Shown one piece after another: positions 1 through 9,392 of a stretch of DNA of 64,000 nt. Each line of letters begins with the position of its first letter. Position 1 is the first letter of the stretch. Source of the stretch: Juglans regia. Lineage: Eukaryota > Streptophyta > Magnoliopsida > Fagales > Juglandaceae. A model generated the notes under the pieces. It was not told the origin of the DNA, did no database searches, and saw only the letters and a program-made list of their open reading frames with translations. Position numbers and translations under genes: made by a program. The stretch lies in the NCBI RefSeq assembly GCF_001411555.2, contig NC_049910.1, forward strand, positions 37,643,156-37,707,155, written 5' to 3'.

Positions 1-49
1 GATCACAATATTGATGTGCACATCAAATCGTGCAATGGGCAGCTTCAAA

Positions 50-577
50 TCATTTGAATAATTTGTATGGAAACATTTCCCTCATCAAATCGTGCACATG
101 GGCAAGCCTATGAGCTGCCTCATTTCCCATATGATGCACATGTTGAGTCTCATACTCAGCAAATGGTTCTAGCAGACACTTTGTTTCTTTCAGCAAGATC
201 CCGATAGTTGAAAAGGATTCTACATCTTCTTGTTGCTCCTTAACCATCAACAAGCAGTCATTTTCTAGAATTAGTTTTGAGAATCCTAAATGAGCACACA
301 ATTGTAAGCCTCGAAAGATAGTGAGAAGCTCAATAGTTTCTAGATCATGCACTTCATTCTCTACTTTGCTAGCAACCATCACAAGGTCTCCTTTCTCATC
401 TCTGAGTACCACACCTACACTAGCCTTATGCATGTCAAAGAAAATTGCTCCATCCATATTCAATTTGAGGTAGCCAGTTGGGGGTGATTTCCAGTAGCAA
501 ATAGTCTTGGATTTTGTAGTTGGTAAGAAGGTCAGCTCCTTCTGAGTTTTCTGCAAAGATAATGCATAGTCAATCAC
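50..577 (-). pseudogene. LINE ORF2 C-terminal RNase H domain (open fragment)
   Basis: This 175-codon open frame is the RVT_3-type RNase H that ends plant LINE ORF2 proteins. It would remove RNA from the RNA:DNA hybrid during retrotransposition. Landmarks are the LNMDGA motif near residues 39-44 (first catalytic Asp), an E in the ETIELL helix, ENDCLL near the third acidic residue, and a late HMGNEAAHRLAH motif. It continues the LINE-A series on the same strand. It is the longest intact piece of the element, but the rest of the polyprotein is broken, so it is not a working gene. Confidence 0.8.
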
Positions 578-999
578 ACAATAGTTTTTTCAGCTTGCAT
601 CTTGTTTCTTCTAAACCAAAAATCCCAAGTTATTAAGAAAAAGGTCGTCAGGTCATTTATATTTCCCTTCTCTAGCATATACAACACAATAATCATTAAG
701 TTCATATCCCTCCCAATGTGCTTCATTGTAGTTATATATTTGTTCCACAACTCTCAAATGGCAAGGCAAAAGATTAAAGCATGTTCAGTATCTTCTAGAC
801 AAGACTTGCAAAACAACACTCATTTTCAACCTCCACATTCCTTTTCCTAAGATTAGATTGAGTAGGTAGACCTTCTTTACAAGCTCTTCATGCAAATATC
901 TTGATTTTATTGGGAACTTTCATCCTCCATAGGACTTTTCACAACTGAGATTGACTATGAACTCTGGAGCTTTCCCCGTGGTTGCCTCTAAGTTGTTCT

Positions 1000-1213
1000 T
1001 TAAAAAAATCTATAAGCACTTTGAATACTAAAATTGCCATTCTTTTCCTGTGTCCATATCCATTGGTCCTCATTATGAGTTAGACAAAGGATGATCTTCA
1101 ATATATCAGTAGCAACAATTGGATTAAATAGAGCTCTAACTTTGTCAACCTTCCACCACATAGTATCTCGATCAATAAGATTATCCACAGTATCTTCCTT
1201 ATTATCTACCTCT
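1000..1213 (-). pseudogene. LINE ORF2 zinc-binding (zf-RVT) region, fragment
   Basis: The minus-strand frame reads DTMWWKVDKVRALFNP followed by WIWTQEKNGNFSIQSAYRFF. This is the usual text just before the zf-RVT domain of plant LINE ORF2 (W-x-KNGxFSVxSAY). The coding similarity stops at 1213, where an 8-bp target duplication marks the start of a hAT MITE. The remaining codons of the open frame belong to that MITE. Confidence 0.75.
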
Positions 1214-1221
1214 ATCCCACT

Positions 1222-1498
1222 CAACGGTGGACCTACCAAAGGGGCAGGGGGGCCATGGCCCCCCCAAAGTTTGAAAAACTATATATATATATATATATAT
1301 ATATTAGTTTTTTATGATTTAATAGGATATGTTAATCTCATCTTATGTTGGCCCCTCTCTAAAAAATTTATCTTGGCCACCCTCTACAAAATTATTTTGA
1401 TCTTATAAATTATTTTGACTTAGAAATATAACAAAAAATATTTTATTATAGTTTTAGCTTTGCTCGGCTCCTATAACAAATTCCTGGTTCCGCCACTG
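1222..1498. mobile_element. hAT-type MITE inserted in LINE-A, with 8-bp TSD
   Basis: The 277-bp element is flanked by perfect 8-bp repeats, ATCCCACT at 1214-1221 and 1499-1506. Its ends are imperfect inverted repeats: CAACGGTGGACC on the left, and CAGTGGCGGAACC when the right end is read inwards. CAGNGGCGG termini with an 8-bp duplication are the hAT signature. It contains a G-run/C-run patch and a (TA)n tract near 1280-1303, and no coding capacity. Confidence 0.88.
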
Positions 1499-1776
1499 AT
1501 CCCACTTATTTTCATCTGTAGAGCCTGATGTCTAGAAATCCATGCATTTGTCCAGATCTTCACTGATTTCCCATCACCTACTCTCCATCTACACCTTGGA
1601 GTAACAACTTTTTTTCTTCCCAAATTTCTCTCCAAGCATATGAGGGGTTTGTGCCTAACTTTGACTCAAAAATACTGACTTTTGAAAGTATTTTGCTTTA
1701 TATATTTTATGCAGCAAAGTACCTTCATTTTGCAAGATTCTCCACCCTTATTTAGCCAAAAGAGCCATGTTAAAAA

Positions 1777-2867
1777 CTAGAGATCTTTAAAACCCATTAC
1801 TCCTGTGAACTTGGACTCACACATGTGTTCCCCACTAATCCAATGCACTCTTCTCTCATTTCCTTTTTGTCTCCACCAAAACCGTGCCATCATACTCTCC
1901 AATTCATTGCATAATCTACTTGGTAACTTAAAGCAACTCATTGCATAGATAGGAATAGAAAGTGTCACTGCTTTTATAAGTACCTCTCTTCCTCCTTAGG
2001 ATAACAGTTGTTCCTTCCAACTCTGAAACTTTTGCCAAACACTTTGTTTCATTTCAGTAAAAGCTATTGACTTTGATTGACCAATCACTGGGGGTAAGCC
2101 TAGATATTTGTCATACTGCTAGATACAGTTTGCACCCACATTGATATAATTTCTCTCTTTGAATTCCTCATGCTACATTCCTACTAAAGGCCATAACAAT
2201 TTTTCCTATGTTTATTTTCTATCAAGATGCAAGCTCATACTGATTCAGCAAAGTTTGAATATTTCTATTTGTAATAGCATTTGCCTTACATAAAATAGCA
2301 CTATCATATGTGAAAAGAAGATGATTTATTTGAGGTGCTCCTCTGCAAATTCTAAGACACAACACAGTTTGATTTTTTTCAGCTTCATTCAGCAGGCTTA
2401 TAAGCCCCTCAGTGCACAACAGGAAATAGGTAAAGGGATAGAAGATCCCCTTGCCTCAAACCTCTACTGGGAATGATAGGACCATTTGGCACTCCATTGA
2501 TCAACACAGAAAATTAAACAAATTGAACACATCTTATAATCAAGTGGACTAATCTACTATCAAATCCTAGCTTATGCATTATCCTTTCCAAAAAATCACA
2601 TTTCACCCTATCATAGGCTTTGCTCATGTCTAATTTCAAAGACATATATCTTGTCTTCCCCATTCTTTTCTACCTCAAATAATGTATTAACTCATATGCA
2701 ACAAGGATATTATCAGTTATTAGTCTCCTAGGTACAAAAGCACATTGTGAATCAGAAATAATACAAGGGAGCACTTTTTTTAGTCTAGTTGCAATCACTT
2801 TTGAAATAAGTTTATAAGTGACATTGCATAGACTAATAGGAAGATAATCAGCAACCACCACAAGCAT
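1777..2867 (-). pseudogene. LINE-A reverse transcriptase region, broken
   Basis: Three separate minus-strand frames (2867-2670, 2419-2222, 1968-1777) carry RVT_1 text in order. The first has [19 protein letters not shown] and [18 protein letters not shown], both RT fingers/palm hallmarks. The second has APQINHLLFTYDSAILCKA, the position of the catalytic FADD box with the first Asp lost. The third has PIYAMSCFKLPSRLCNELE and FWWRQ, from the end of the RT domain. Several stops and frame changes separate them. No active polymerase could be made. Confidence 0.85.
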
Positions 2868-3146
2868 TTTTTCTTTGGAATCAGAGTTAACAGAGTATGG
2901 TTTAAATCATTAGGAAACACATCTGTATTTAGAGTTTGAAGCACAGCAACAGTGACAACTTTTCCAATGATATGTCAGTAGTTTTTAAAAAAGATATGAG
3001 TCATTCCATCAGGTCCAGGGTTTTTTTAGGGTGCATTTGTTTCAATGCATATGTTACTTCTTTAGATGTATATGCCTTCAAGAGTCTTCATTTGTGCCAC
3101 TAGATACTTTCCTCTCTATACCTTCCAAAAAATCCAAAGAGCCTCT

Positions 3147-4279
3147 CTAATTAGATTCTGTAAAAAGAGATTGGAAATATTCCACTACTAGTCTGTCTTT
3201 TTGGTCTCCTTCTTGCCATTCACCCCTCTCATTTTCTAGTTTCCTAATGAGATTCTTTTTCCTTCTATGGGAAGCTTTAGAATGAAAAAACTTTGAGTTT
3301 TGACCCCCTTCCTTAGGCAATAAAGCCTTCGACCTTTGCCTCCACATTATTTCCTCCCTTTCTAGCCACATCTGGACTTCTTCCCTTGCAAAAATATTAT
3401 CAGCAATCTCTACACAAGTTGGATATGCTTCTTGCATCTGTTTTAATCTCATTCTTGCTTTATTTAATTGGTGCTGGACATTTCCAAAGGTATTTTTGTT
3501 CCAACTATCTAGTTTCTTACTACATTGTATCATCTTCATTACCTCCCCCATATTACTCCTAATTGACCCTTCCTTCTAGAATTTTTCAATTATATGTGCA
3601 CATCTTTCTTCTCCCACCCACATGGCTTCAAATCTAAAGGATTTCTTCCTTCTCTCATACATAAACCCACCATCAGTAGTTATCCATAGTGGTAAGTGAT
3701 CAGAGTAAGTAGCAGTACCATGAGTAACTACTGCTTGTGGAAAAATTCGACATCAATGGTAATTTGCCATAAACCTGTCTAATCTCTCACTGATACTATT
3801 TGTACCTTCTCTCTTATTACACCACGTATATTTAGGACCTCTAAAACCCAAATCCATTAAAGCACAGTCAGTTAACACCTCTCTAAAATCAAGCATCTCT
3901 TTTTAGGTTTAGGCATGCCTCCCCATTTCTCTAATTGATCTAAAATTTCATTAAAGTCCCCAAAAATCAACAATGCTTTCCCACCCATTCATGACAAAGA
4001 CTGGGGTTTAGAAAAATCCCAATCTGGACATCCAATATTCGGATGTCCATAAACACCCTTCAGATACCAATCTTTTGAATTATCAGCATCATCTTGAATA
4101 AGAGCATCAATATGGAATTTAGAAAAACTAATCACAGATAAGTTAATATCTTTCTTCCATAGTAACGCAACACCCCCACTTCTACCATCACAATCTACCA
4201 AAAGGCAATTGAAAAAACCAATATGATATTTACAGGATTTCATAGCTTGTGCCCTCAATTTAATTTCTTGAAGGAACAA
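3147..4279 (-). pseudogene. LINE-A endonuclease and linker region, broken
   Basis: The 4279-3989 frame begins FLQEIKLRAQ and continues with GRSGGVALLWKKDINLSV and WYLKGVYGHP, which is the exonuclease/endonuclease/phosphatase fold of plant LINE ORF2 (catalytic E in the QEIK motif). The 3551-3147 frame is the linker, with NTFGNVQHQLNKARMRL and FFHSKASHRRKKNLI. The stretch between them (3552-3988) keeps LINE similarity but is full of stops. Confidence 0.82.
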
Positions 4280-5099
4280 GATGTCGGGAGCTTCCTTCTT
4301 GACAATGTCTCAAAGTGTACGAATTCCCTGTAGGTTCCCAAGCCCACGGGAATTCCAGTTTAGAATTTTCGTAGCTTCCAGCAGGGCTGGGGCTATGACC
4401 CAATCTCTGCCGATATCTTGGATTGTTCTTCCCAATTTAAACATGTTTTGTCCTTAATGTCAAGGTCCATTTCAGAGTTCTTCCCCCACAATCTCATTGC
4501 TTCTCTTCTTCCTCTTCGCATCTTCAGAGTGAGTGTCTTCATTCTAGGTTTTTGGGAGTTCATTTCTTTGTTTTCTCTTCCATCTTGGACGGCCCAATAC
4601 ACTTGCATTATGAATCAGCTTTGCAATTGGGGTTTCCTCTTGATTCGTATCTTGTCCTAGGCTTTCCATATCTTGGCCCAAGCCCATTAAGTTATTAGGC
4701 AAAGGCTTGTATTCTTCTTTTTAATTCAAAGTTTCCACCATGTTCCCATTTTTGTGGGAATCTACTCTCGTAACTGCAACTCCAGATTTCTTGCTACAAT
4801 CATATTCTCCTATTATTTTTGGAATTTGAGTGGGACATTTACCATCTACGTTACCGGTTTCGGATTTGGTGCCTTCCATTTTCTCCTTAATTTCACAACA
4901 ATTATCCAATGTTGCCATGATTTCTACCTAAATTGGCGCCTTCCCTATTTCACTTGTCAGAATGGGCATCGAAAATGTTTTTCGATCAACAACTTGCTAC
5001 TCCATTCATTTTTCCTAGCCCCTTCTGCCGGTGCTGCCAGTACCACCAACACATAACCATTGTCCATAAGGGAAAACATGAGTCGCATTTGATTCCTAC

Positions 5100-5317
5100 A
5101 CAATCTTCCATGCCCCACAATCACGATACCAATGCCCCAATTTTTCACAACTGTAACAAAAATTTGGCAATAGTTCATAGGTAAAGCGAACCCAGTATGG
5201 ATCTGTGGAACCAATGCTAAATTTTTTTCCTTCTCAGCAAAGGCTTCGATGTATCAATACATACTCGAACACGCATAAACTCTCCCCAAGCCATTTCTCC
5301 TTTCTCAAGGTTTAGTA
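5100..5317 (-). pseudogene. LINE-A ORF1 fragment with CCHC zinc knuckle
   Basis: Reading two minus-strand frames joined by a frameshift gives GEFMRVRVCIDTSKPLLRR, then RFTYELLPNFCYSCEKLGHW. The knuckle at 5158-5117 is C-x2-C-x4-H-x4-C. This is the standard DUF4283/zf-CCHC_4 order in plant LINE ORF1 proteins, which bind the element RNA. A stop follows shortly after the knuckle. The N-terminal half is absent. Confidence 0.82.
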
Positions 5318-5575
5318 TATATACTAGTGCATAGTGCATAAGTATAGTGTAGATATAATATATTATTTAGTACGAATGATAAAAAAATTTGTTCTAGAGA
5401 CGTTCGCATGTATCTGGCATTAAGTACAAACGTTCGCATGTACTAACACAACGTTCACATGTAATGGGAATTAACTAATTAAATGTTCAGACGTTATAAT
5501 TGAAACATTCAGATGCCTTTCTCTCTCATCAATTGATGTTTGCACGACAATTATTAAATGTTCAAACGTTAAGTG

Positions 5576-5710
5576 TATAAAAGCTCAAGTTCGAACAAGA
5601 AACGACACAACTTACATTTCTCTCAAAAATCAATCTGTAGCCTCCATTGCATACCACCACTTGCACCGTCGCCACCATCGTCAAGCTCCACCACAAACGT
5701 CACAAAAGAG
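5576..5710 (+). promoter_or_regulatory. Promoter and 5' UTR exon of the CACTA-like gene
   Basis: TATAAAAG at 5576-5583 is a good TATA box inside the motif array. It is followed by a pyrimidine/CA-rich leader and a splice donor, AAAGAG|GTAAGC, at 5711. The matching acceptor is TTCTTTCAG at 6405-6413, three bases before an ATG at 6417. Transcription would therefore start among the subterminal repeats, as in En/Spm elements. Confidence 0.55.
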
Positions 5711-6416
5711 GTAAGCATCCCTCTTTAACCTTTGGGTACATTTTTTTTTTATGTTTAATGGAAGTCTCGGTGGTTCCCTAAACCCATTGGTGGCCGGACC
5801 TTCATCTTCATTTTCCGGTCTGGCCACCACAGATTGCCAATGGTCAAACCCATTGGTAGCTTTTGGCCACTTTCATTATATTTGAGGTGTTAAGGAATGA
5901 CTAAGTCAACTCAGCCATTTTTGTCTCGTAACGTTTAAACGTTAGATTCTCACGTTCAAACGTTATACATACCAAATGAGGAAGACGATATTAACATTTG
6001 CACATTAATCATGTAACGTGCGAATGTGCTACAGTACGTGTGAATGTATTGTGTGTGCGTGCGAATGTATATTTTACATTCGCACGTACGTTTGTAACAT
6101 TCGCACATATGATCGTTCAAATTCTTGAGCGGCACATACGTGCGAACGTTATTTGTAATTTGTGCGAATGAAAAACCTTTCAGTTGCCATAAACCAAATA
6201 TATGTTTCAACTAATAGTTATGTTCGTGCACGTATTATTAAATACGTTCAACAGCTTCCTCACGTGCAAACGTAATAACCAAAACGTTCGCACATATAAG
6301 CTTATCCTCCGAACGTGATATTTTACGTTCGAACGTGTACCAAAAATAATTTAGATTACAGTACATAATATGCATCATAATATTAATATTGCTCAATTTT
6401 TTTTTTCTTTCAGGAT

Positions 6417-7654
6417 ATGGCTCATCTTTTGACAACTAGGAAAAGGGGGAGACACAACAAGAAAAATGAATATTTATGACGAATTATTTAAGATGAGAAT
6501 GATTATTTCTGACAATAATAAACTCATTTTGGCAAGAAATAGTCATTTAAATAGGAAATAACTAGTCATAAATAAACAATTTTCTTGTAGTGAAGGATCA
6601 AGCGATGACACGTCTCGAATCGGGGCTCGAATAGTGATGCATGAACGAGAAGTCATGATCAACCAGTTTCAGGAACTCATATGGGAGCAAAAGAGCATTC
6701 GAGACATGTTCGAGATGAGAGGTTGGATGAGTATCTGCACATTGAGGGGTAAATGGTTCCAAAGTTTTATATGCAGATGTGCTCCATGCCTAAGGATGCA
6801 TCCTCTCACACCATGACAGTATGTGGTGTTCAGTTCCATAGCTCAAAAATCGACTGCAGGAGATGCTCAACCTATGGATAGATCCCGAGTAGATGCAGAT
6901 GTAGGGACTTATGCATCATCTACTGGCCCAGTTGACCAGTCGGAGGCTGGGGATACTGATGAGTAGGATGACGACCAAGATGAGAATTTCTACATCCTCA
7001 CTAGGAGTGACCGAGACCGAATCGATAAGAATAACTCCTTCAGCCAGGTACAATTCCTCCATTTTTTTCCACATGTTGCATTTTATTATTGCAACAAATG
7101 TAGATCCTGTGGGACATAAGGCCACATTTAGCAGGAAATGCACACAGTTCCTTATACGAGTGGCACATGGAAACCCCATCGACTTGCTACTTTGTATTTT
7201 TTAGAGGATTCGCTAAGAGACGAGTGTCGTCTCCATGAGCAACCTCCCATATGGAGTCCTCATAACCAAGCTATTACTGGCCCGGAGTGTGCAACCCAAG
7301 GTGGAGGAGTGGAATACAGACCAAATGAGCCCCATCGACATTACCACACACCATCGGAGCATTGGACAGGGGAAGGGGCATGTTCGACGTCAGCATGGCC
7401 CTGTACCAGATCTTGTTCCTCTGATCCAGTCTAAGCCTGGTGTTGCTCCCCATATTGGGAGTACTAGTCTGCCGTTGATGAGTACATCTACGGGGGATGT
7501 TCGACCTCCTTAGGTTGATGAGGTGATCTCATATCTTATTGCACATATCGACAGACAGATCACGGCTGTAGAGGAGATTGTTGCTGAGATTTCCCATCGT
7601 GTCAATATTCTAAACGATAAGGTCATGACATTGAATGAGTTCCGCACAACATGA
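6417..7654 (+). pseudogene. CACTA-like element ORF, interrupted and frameshifted
   Basis: The ATG at 6417 follows a splice acceptor and reads MAHLLTTRKRGR. A 140-bp MITE then interrupts it, and the frame resumes at 6593 as KDQAMTRLESGLE before a stop. Later open pieces on the same strand include a Glu/Asp/Asp-rich stretch near 6930-7050 and an open frame from 7235. That frame runs through one TAG at 7511 into a heptad-like helix (EVISYLIAHIDRQITAVEEI) and ends at 7654. No catalytic domain is recognisable. It may be an accessory protein or the tail of a transposase. Identity is inferred from the surrounding arrays, not from homology. Confidence 0.45.
6453..6592. mobile_element. 140-bp CACTA-type MITE with long TIRs
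   Basis: The left end reads CACAACAAGAAAAATGAATA and the right end, read inwards, CACTACAAGAAAATTGTTTA. Both continue into TTTATGAC, giving imperfect TIRs of about 28 bp. CACTACAAGAAAA is the classic CACTA terminus. The flanks (AGA / AAG) do not form a clean 3-bp duplication. It interrupts the reading frame that starts at 6417. Confidence 0.75.
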
Positions 7655-8033
7655 TTTGTGAACAACACGTTGATCTGAGTGTTGTTTACAAAATTTTATC
7701 ATATTTCGTTCTTTATTTTTATTATATGTAATGAACAATATTATTTAATATATCTATTGTTTTTGAATTTCAATTTTCAATCTTTTTTAATGTTAGCTTA
7801 TCCAACTTTAATATTAAATCACTGCACTTCAGTTTTAATATTTTTTAATTTGAAATATCCAACTTTAATATTAAATCAATTAACGTTCGAACATGAATCA
7901 CTAATGTTCGAACGTTGGTGCCAAATATTTTCACGTTCGCAAGTAAATAGCCTCCATGTTCGCATGTTCAGGGAACGTTCAAACGTGAATATGTATACGT
8001 TCGAACGTAATGCAATTTCTCAGTTGCCTTCAG

Positions 8034-8102
8034 TGACGGTTTCCACAAACCGTCACAGAAAATCATTTTTCATTTTTTTGTGACGGGTTGGGCACTGTCA
8101 CA
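8034..8102. repeat. Terminal hairpins of the CACTA-like element
   Basis: TGACGGTTT (8034-8042) and AAACCGTCA (8047-8055) form a perfect 9-bp stem with a 4-base loop. A second imperfect inverted repeat, TGTGAC...GTCACA, spans about 8080-8102. They sit just inside the right terminus. Confidence 0.6.
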
Positions 8103-8124
8103 AAAACTCATTTTTGTTGTAGAG

Positions 8125-9041
8125 TTAAAATCGTCAAACCCATCCTGTGAACCCCATTTCATGAGTCCATTAATCTTGCGAAGTCTCACTCGTGTCGCCA
8201 CTGATTCCTTGCGTCTTTCTACTTTGTTCAATAATTGTCTATTCTCATCCATAAAGATTGGTTGAAGGTTGTCTCTAATATTCTTGTGTGATTGTTTGCT
8301 GCTCATAATTTTTTTGTGTGCGAAGTTTAAAGGACTTCATGGTTTTATTTTTGTCTCCTTCCTAACATGATCTGTAGCACACAATCCCACTTGAGTTTGC
8401 ATTATGTGTTCAATCAAGTTATTGTAGAAGGTTGTAATTGTTTGGACTTTCTGCCATTGTATTCTTCTTCATGTTATAACGGAATTGAAAGGTTAATTAT
8501 GTGGTTCCTTTGATCTCATGTTGATGGGTGGCTATCAACTTGTGCAACCCTCACCCTCGAGATTAATTAGAGGAATTCATTCAGGCGAGCTTCAATGGAA
8601 CTCGGACATGATATTATGAATATGTCGAGTTAGAGGGCAGAACCACATTACTGTAGAAAGTTTCTATATGTATGTGGAGGGGACTAGGATTCTGAATGGC
8701 AAATCTAGCTCTTGATCACAGCCAGCACTTAAATGAAAAGAGCCATAGGAAAAAAAAAGAAAAGAAAGAAAATACAGCATGGAGAATAACTTGTTGATCG
8801 ATGCAAATCTGATAACACATTAGTTGTGGTCTTCAACCATCCATGGTCGGTGCTCAGATACTCACATTATATAGCATATTTCTCTTTGTTGCTTTTTGTT
8901 GAGTGACATCTGCTTCTCCCTTGCCCTGATCTCCAGTATTGTCTGGATCGCTTGCACATATTGAGGAAAAATCATAGCAGCTAAATCATATCGAATGCTG
9001 ACGAGTCCTTGAGAATGATATATACAGCCTTGAATATACTA
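8125..9041. other. No recognisable gene between the CACTA-like and copia elements
   Basis: A 78-codon minus-strand frame (8306-8070) reads MSSKQSHKNIRDNLQPIF and is basic and helical-looking, but I recognise no family and it overlaps the CACTA-like terminus. The rest (8310-9041) has no long frame, no clear promoter and a short A-rich patch at 8750-8775. It may be unmasked intergenic sequence or an old TE. Confidence 0.4.
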
Positions 9042-9391
9042 TGATAGGATTTGAGAAAGAAGGAAGAAAGAGTATTCTAAAAAAGTTCTATTCTAATTGT
9101 ATATTATGAACTTTACCAAAGAGTATGTATAGACATGTAGAGCCGTAACAGAATTGGCATGCGCATAGTGTCAGGCAGTTGATGTGCGCTGTTGTACAAA
9201 TGGTATGGTAGAGTTTGTTAGAATATTTCTTGAGAACTATAATACAACCAATCAAAACACAATACAACACAGCCACAAATGCGTCTTCAAGTCTGCTCTA
9301 CGTGACTCCAGGATCTTTTGGACAGTTGGATAAAATGGTAGAGTCTTGCTTAGCCATCGTTGAGCTGGAGGAAGAAGTGATTTGTTCAATA
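9042..9391 (-). repeat. 3' LTR of the copia element
   Basis: This 350-bp LTR aligns along its whole length with 13620-13972. By eye I count about 22 substitutions and one 3-bp indel, roughly 6% divergence. On the minus strand it starts TATTGAAC and ends CCTATCA. Confidence 0.92.
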
Positions 9392-9392
9392 C

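Larger units (their letters stand above)
1..5320 (-). mobile_element. Degraded L1-type LINE retrotransposon (LINE-A), both ends incomplete
   Basis: Reading the minus strand from right to left, the pieces come in LINE order: ORF1 with a DUF4283-like stretch and CCHC knuckle (5317-5100), endonuclease (4279-3989), linker (3551-3147), reverse transcriptase (2867-1777), zinc-binding region (about 1213-1000) and RNase H (577-50). Each piece is a separate short frame with many stops and shifts, so the element is dead. The ORF1 N-terminus is missing at about 5320, so it is 5'-truncated or interrupted there. The 3' tail lies outside the window. The RT catalytic box, normally FADD, reads FTYD in the 2222-2419 piece. 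A hAT MITE (1222-1498) has inserted between the RT and RNase H regions. Confidence 0.9.
5345..8123 (+). mobile_element. CACTA-like DNA transposon remnant with subterminal ACGTTCGNACGT arrays
   Basis: About twenty copies of a motif close to ACGTTCGCACGT/ACGTTCGAACGT occur at 5399-6340, and six more at 7880-8010. Between them lies a spliced gene remnant. The right end has a hairpin-rich stretch and finishes TTTTTGTTGTAG (8111-8122), matching the CACTA(C)AAC...-type terminus read inwards. Subterminal motif arrays around a transposase gene are typical of En/Spm (CACTA) elements. I could not find a matching left terminus near 5345, so the left boundary is approximate and the element may be truncated. 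Confidence 0.6.

Noticed and set aside
4957..5214. 85-codon minus frame starting MVPQIHTGFALP
   Set aside because: It is an out-of-frame shadow of the LINE-A ORF1 zinc-knuckle region. The knuckle reads in another phase.
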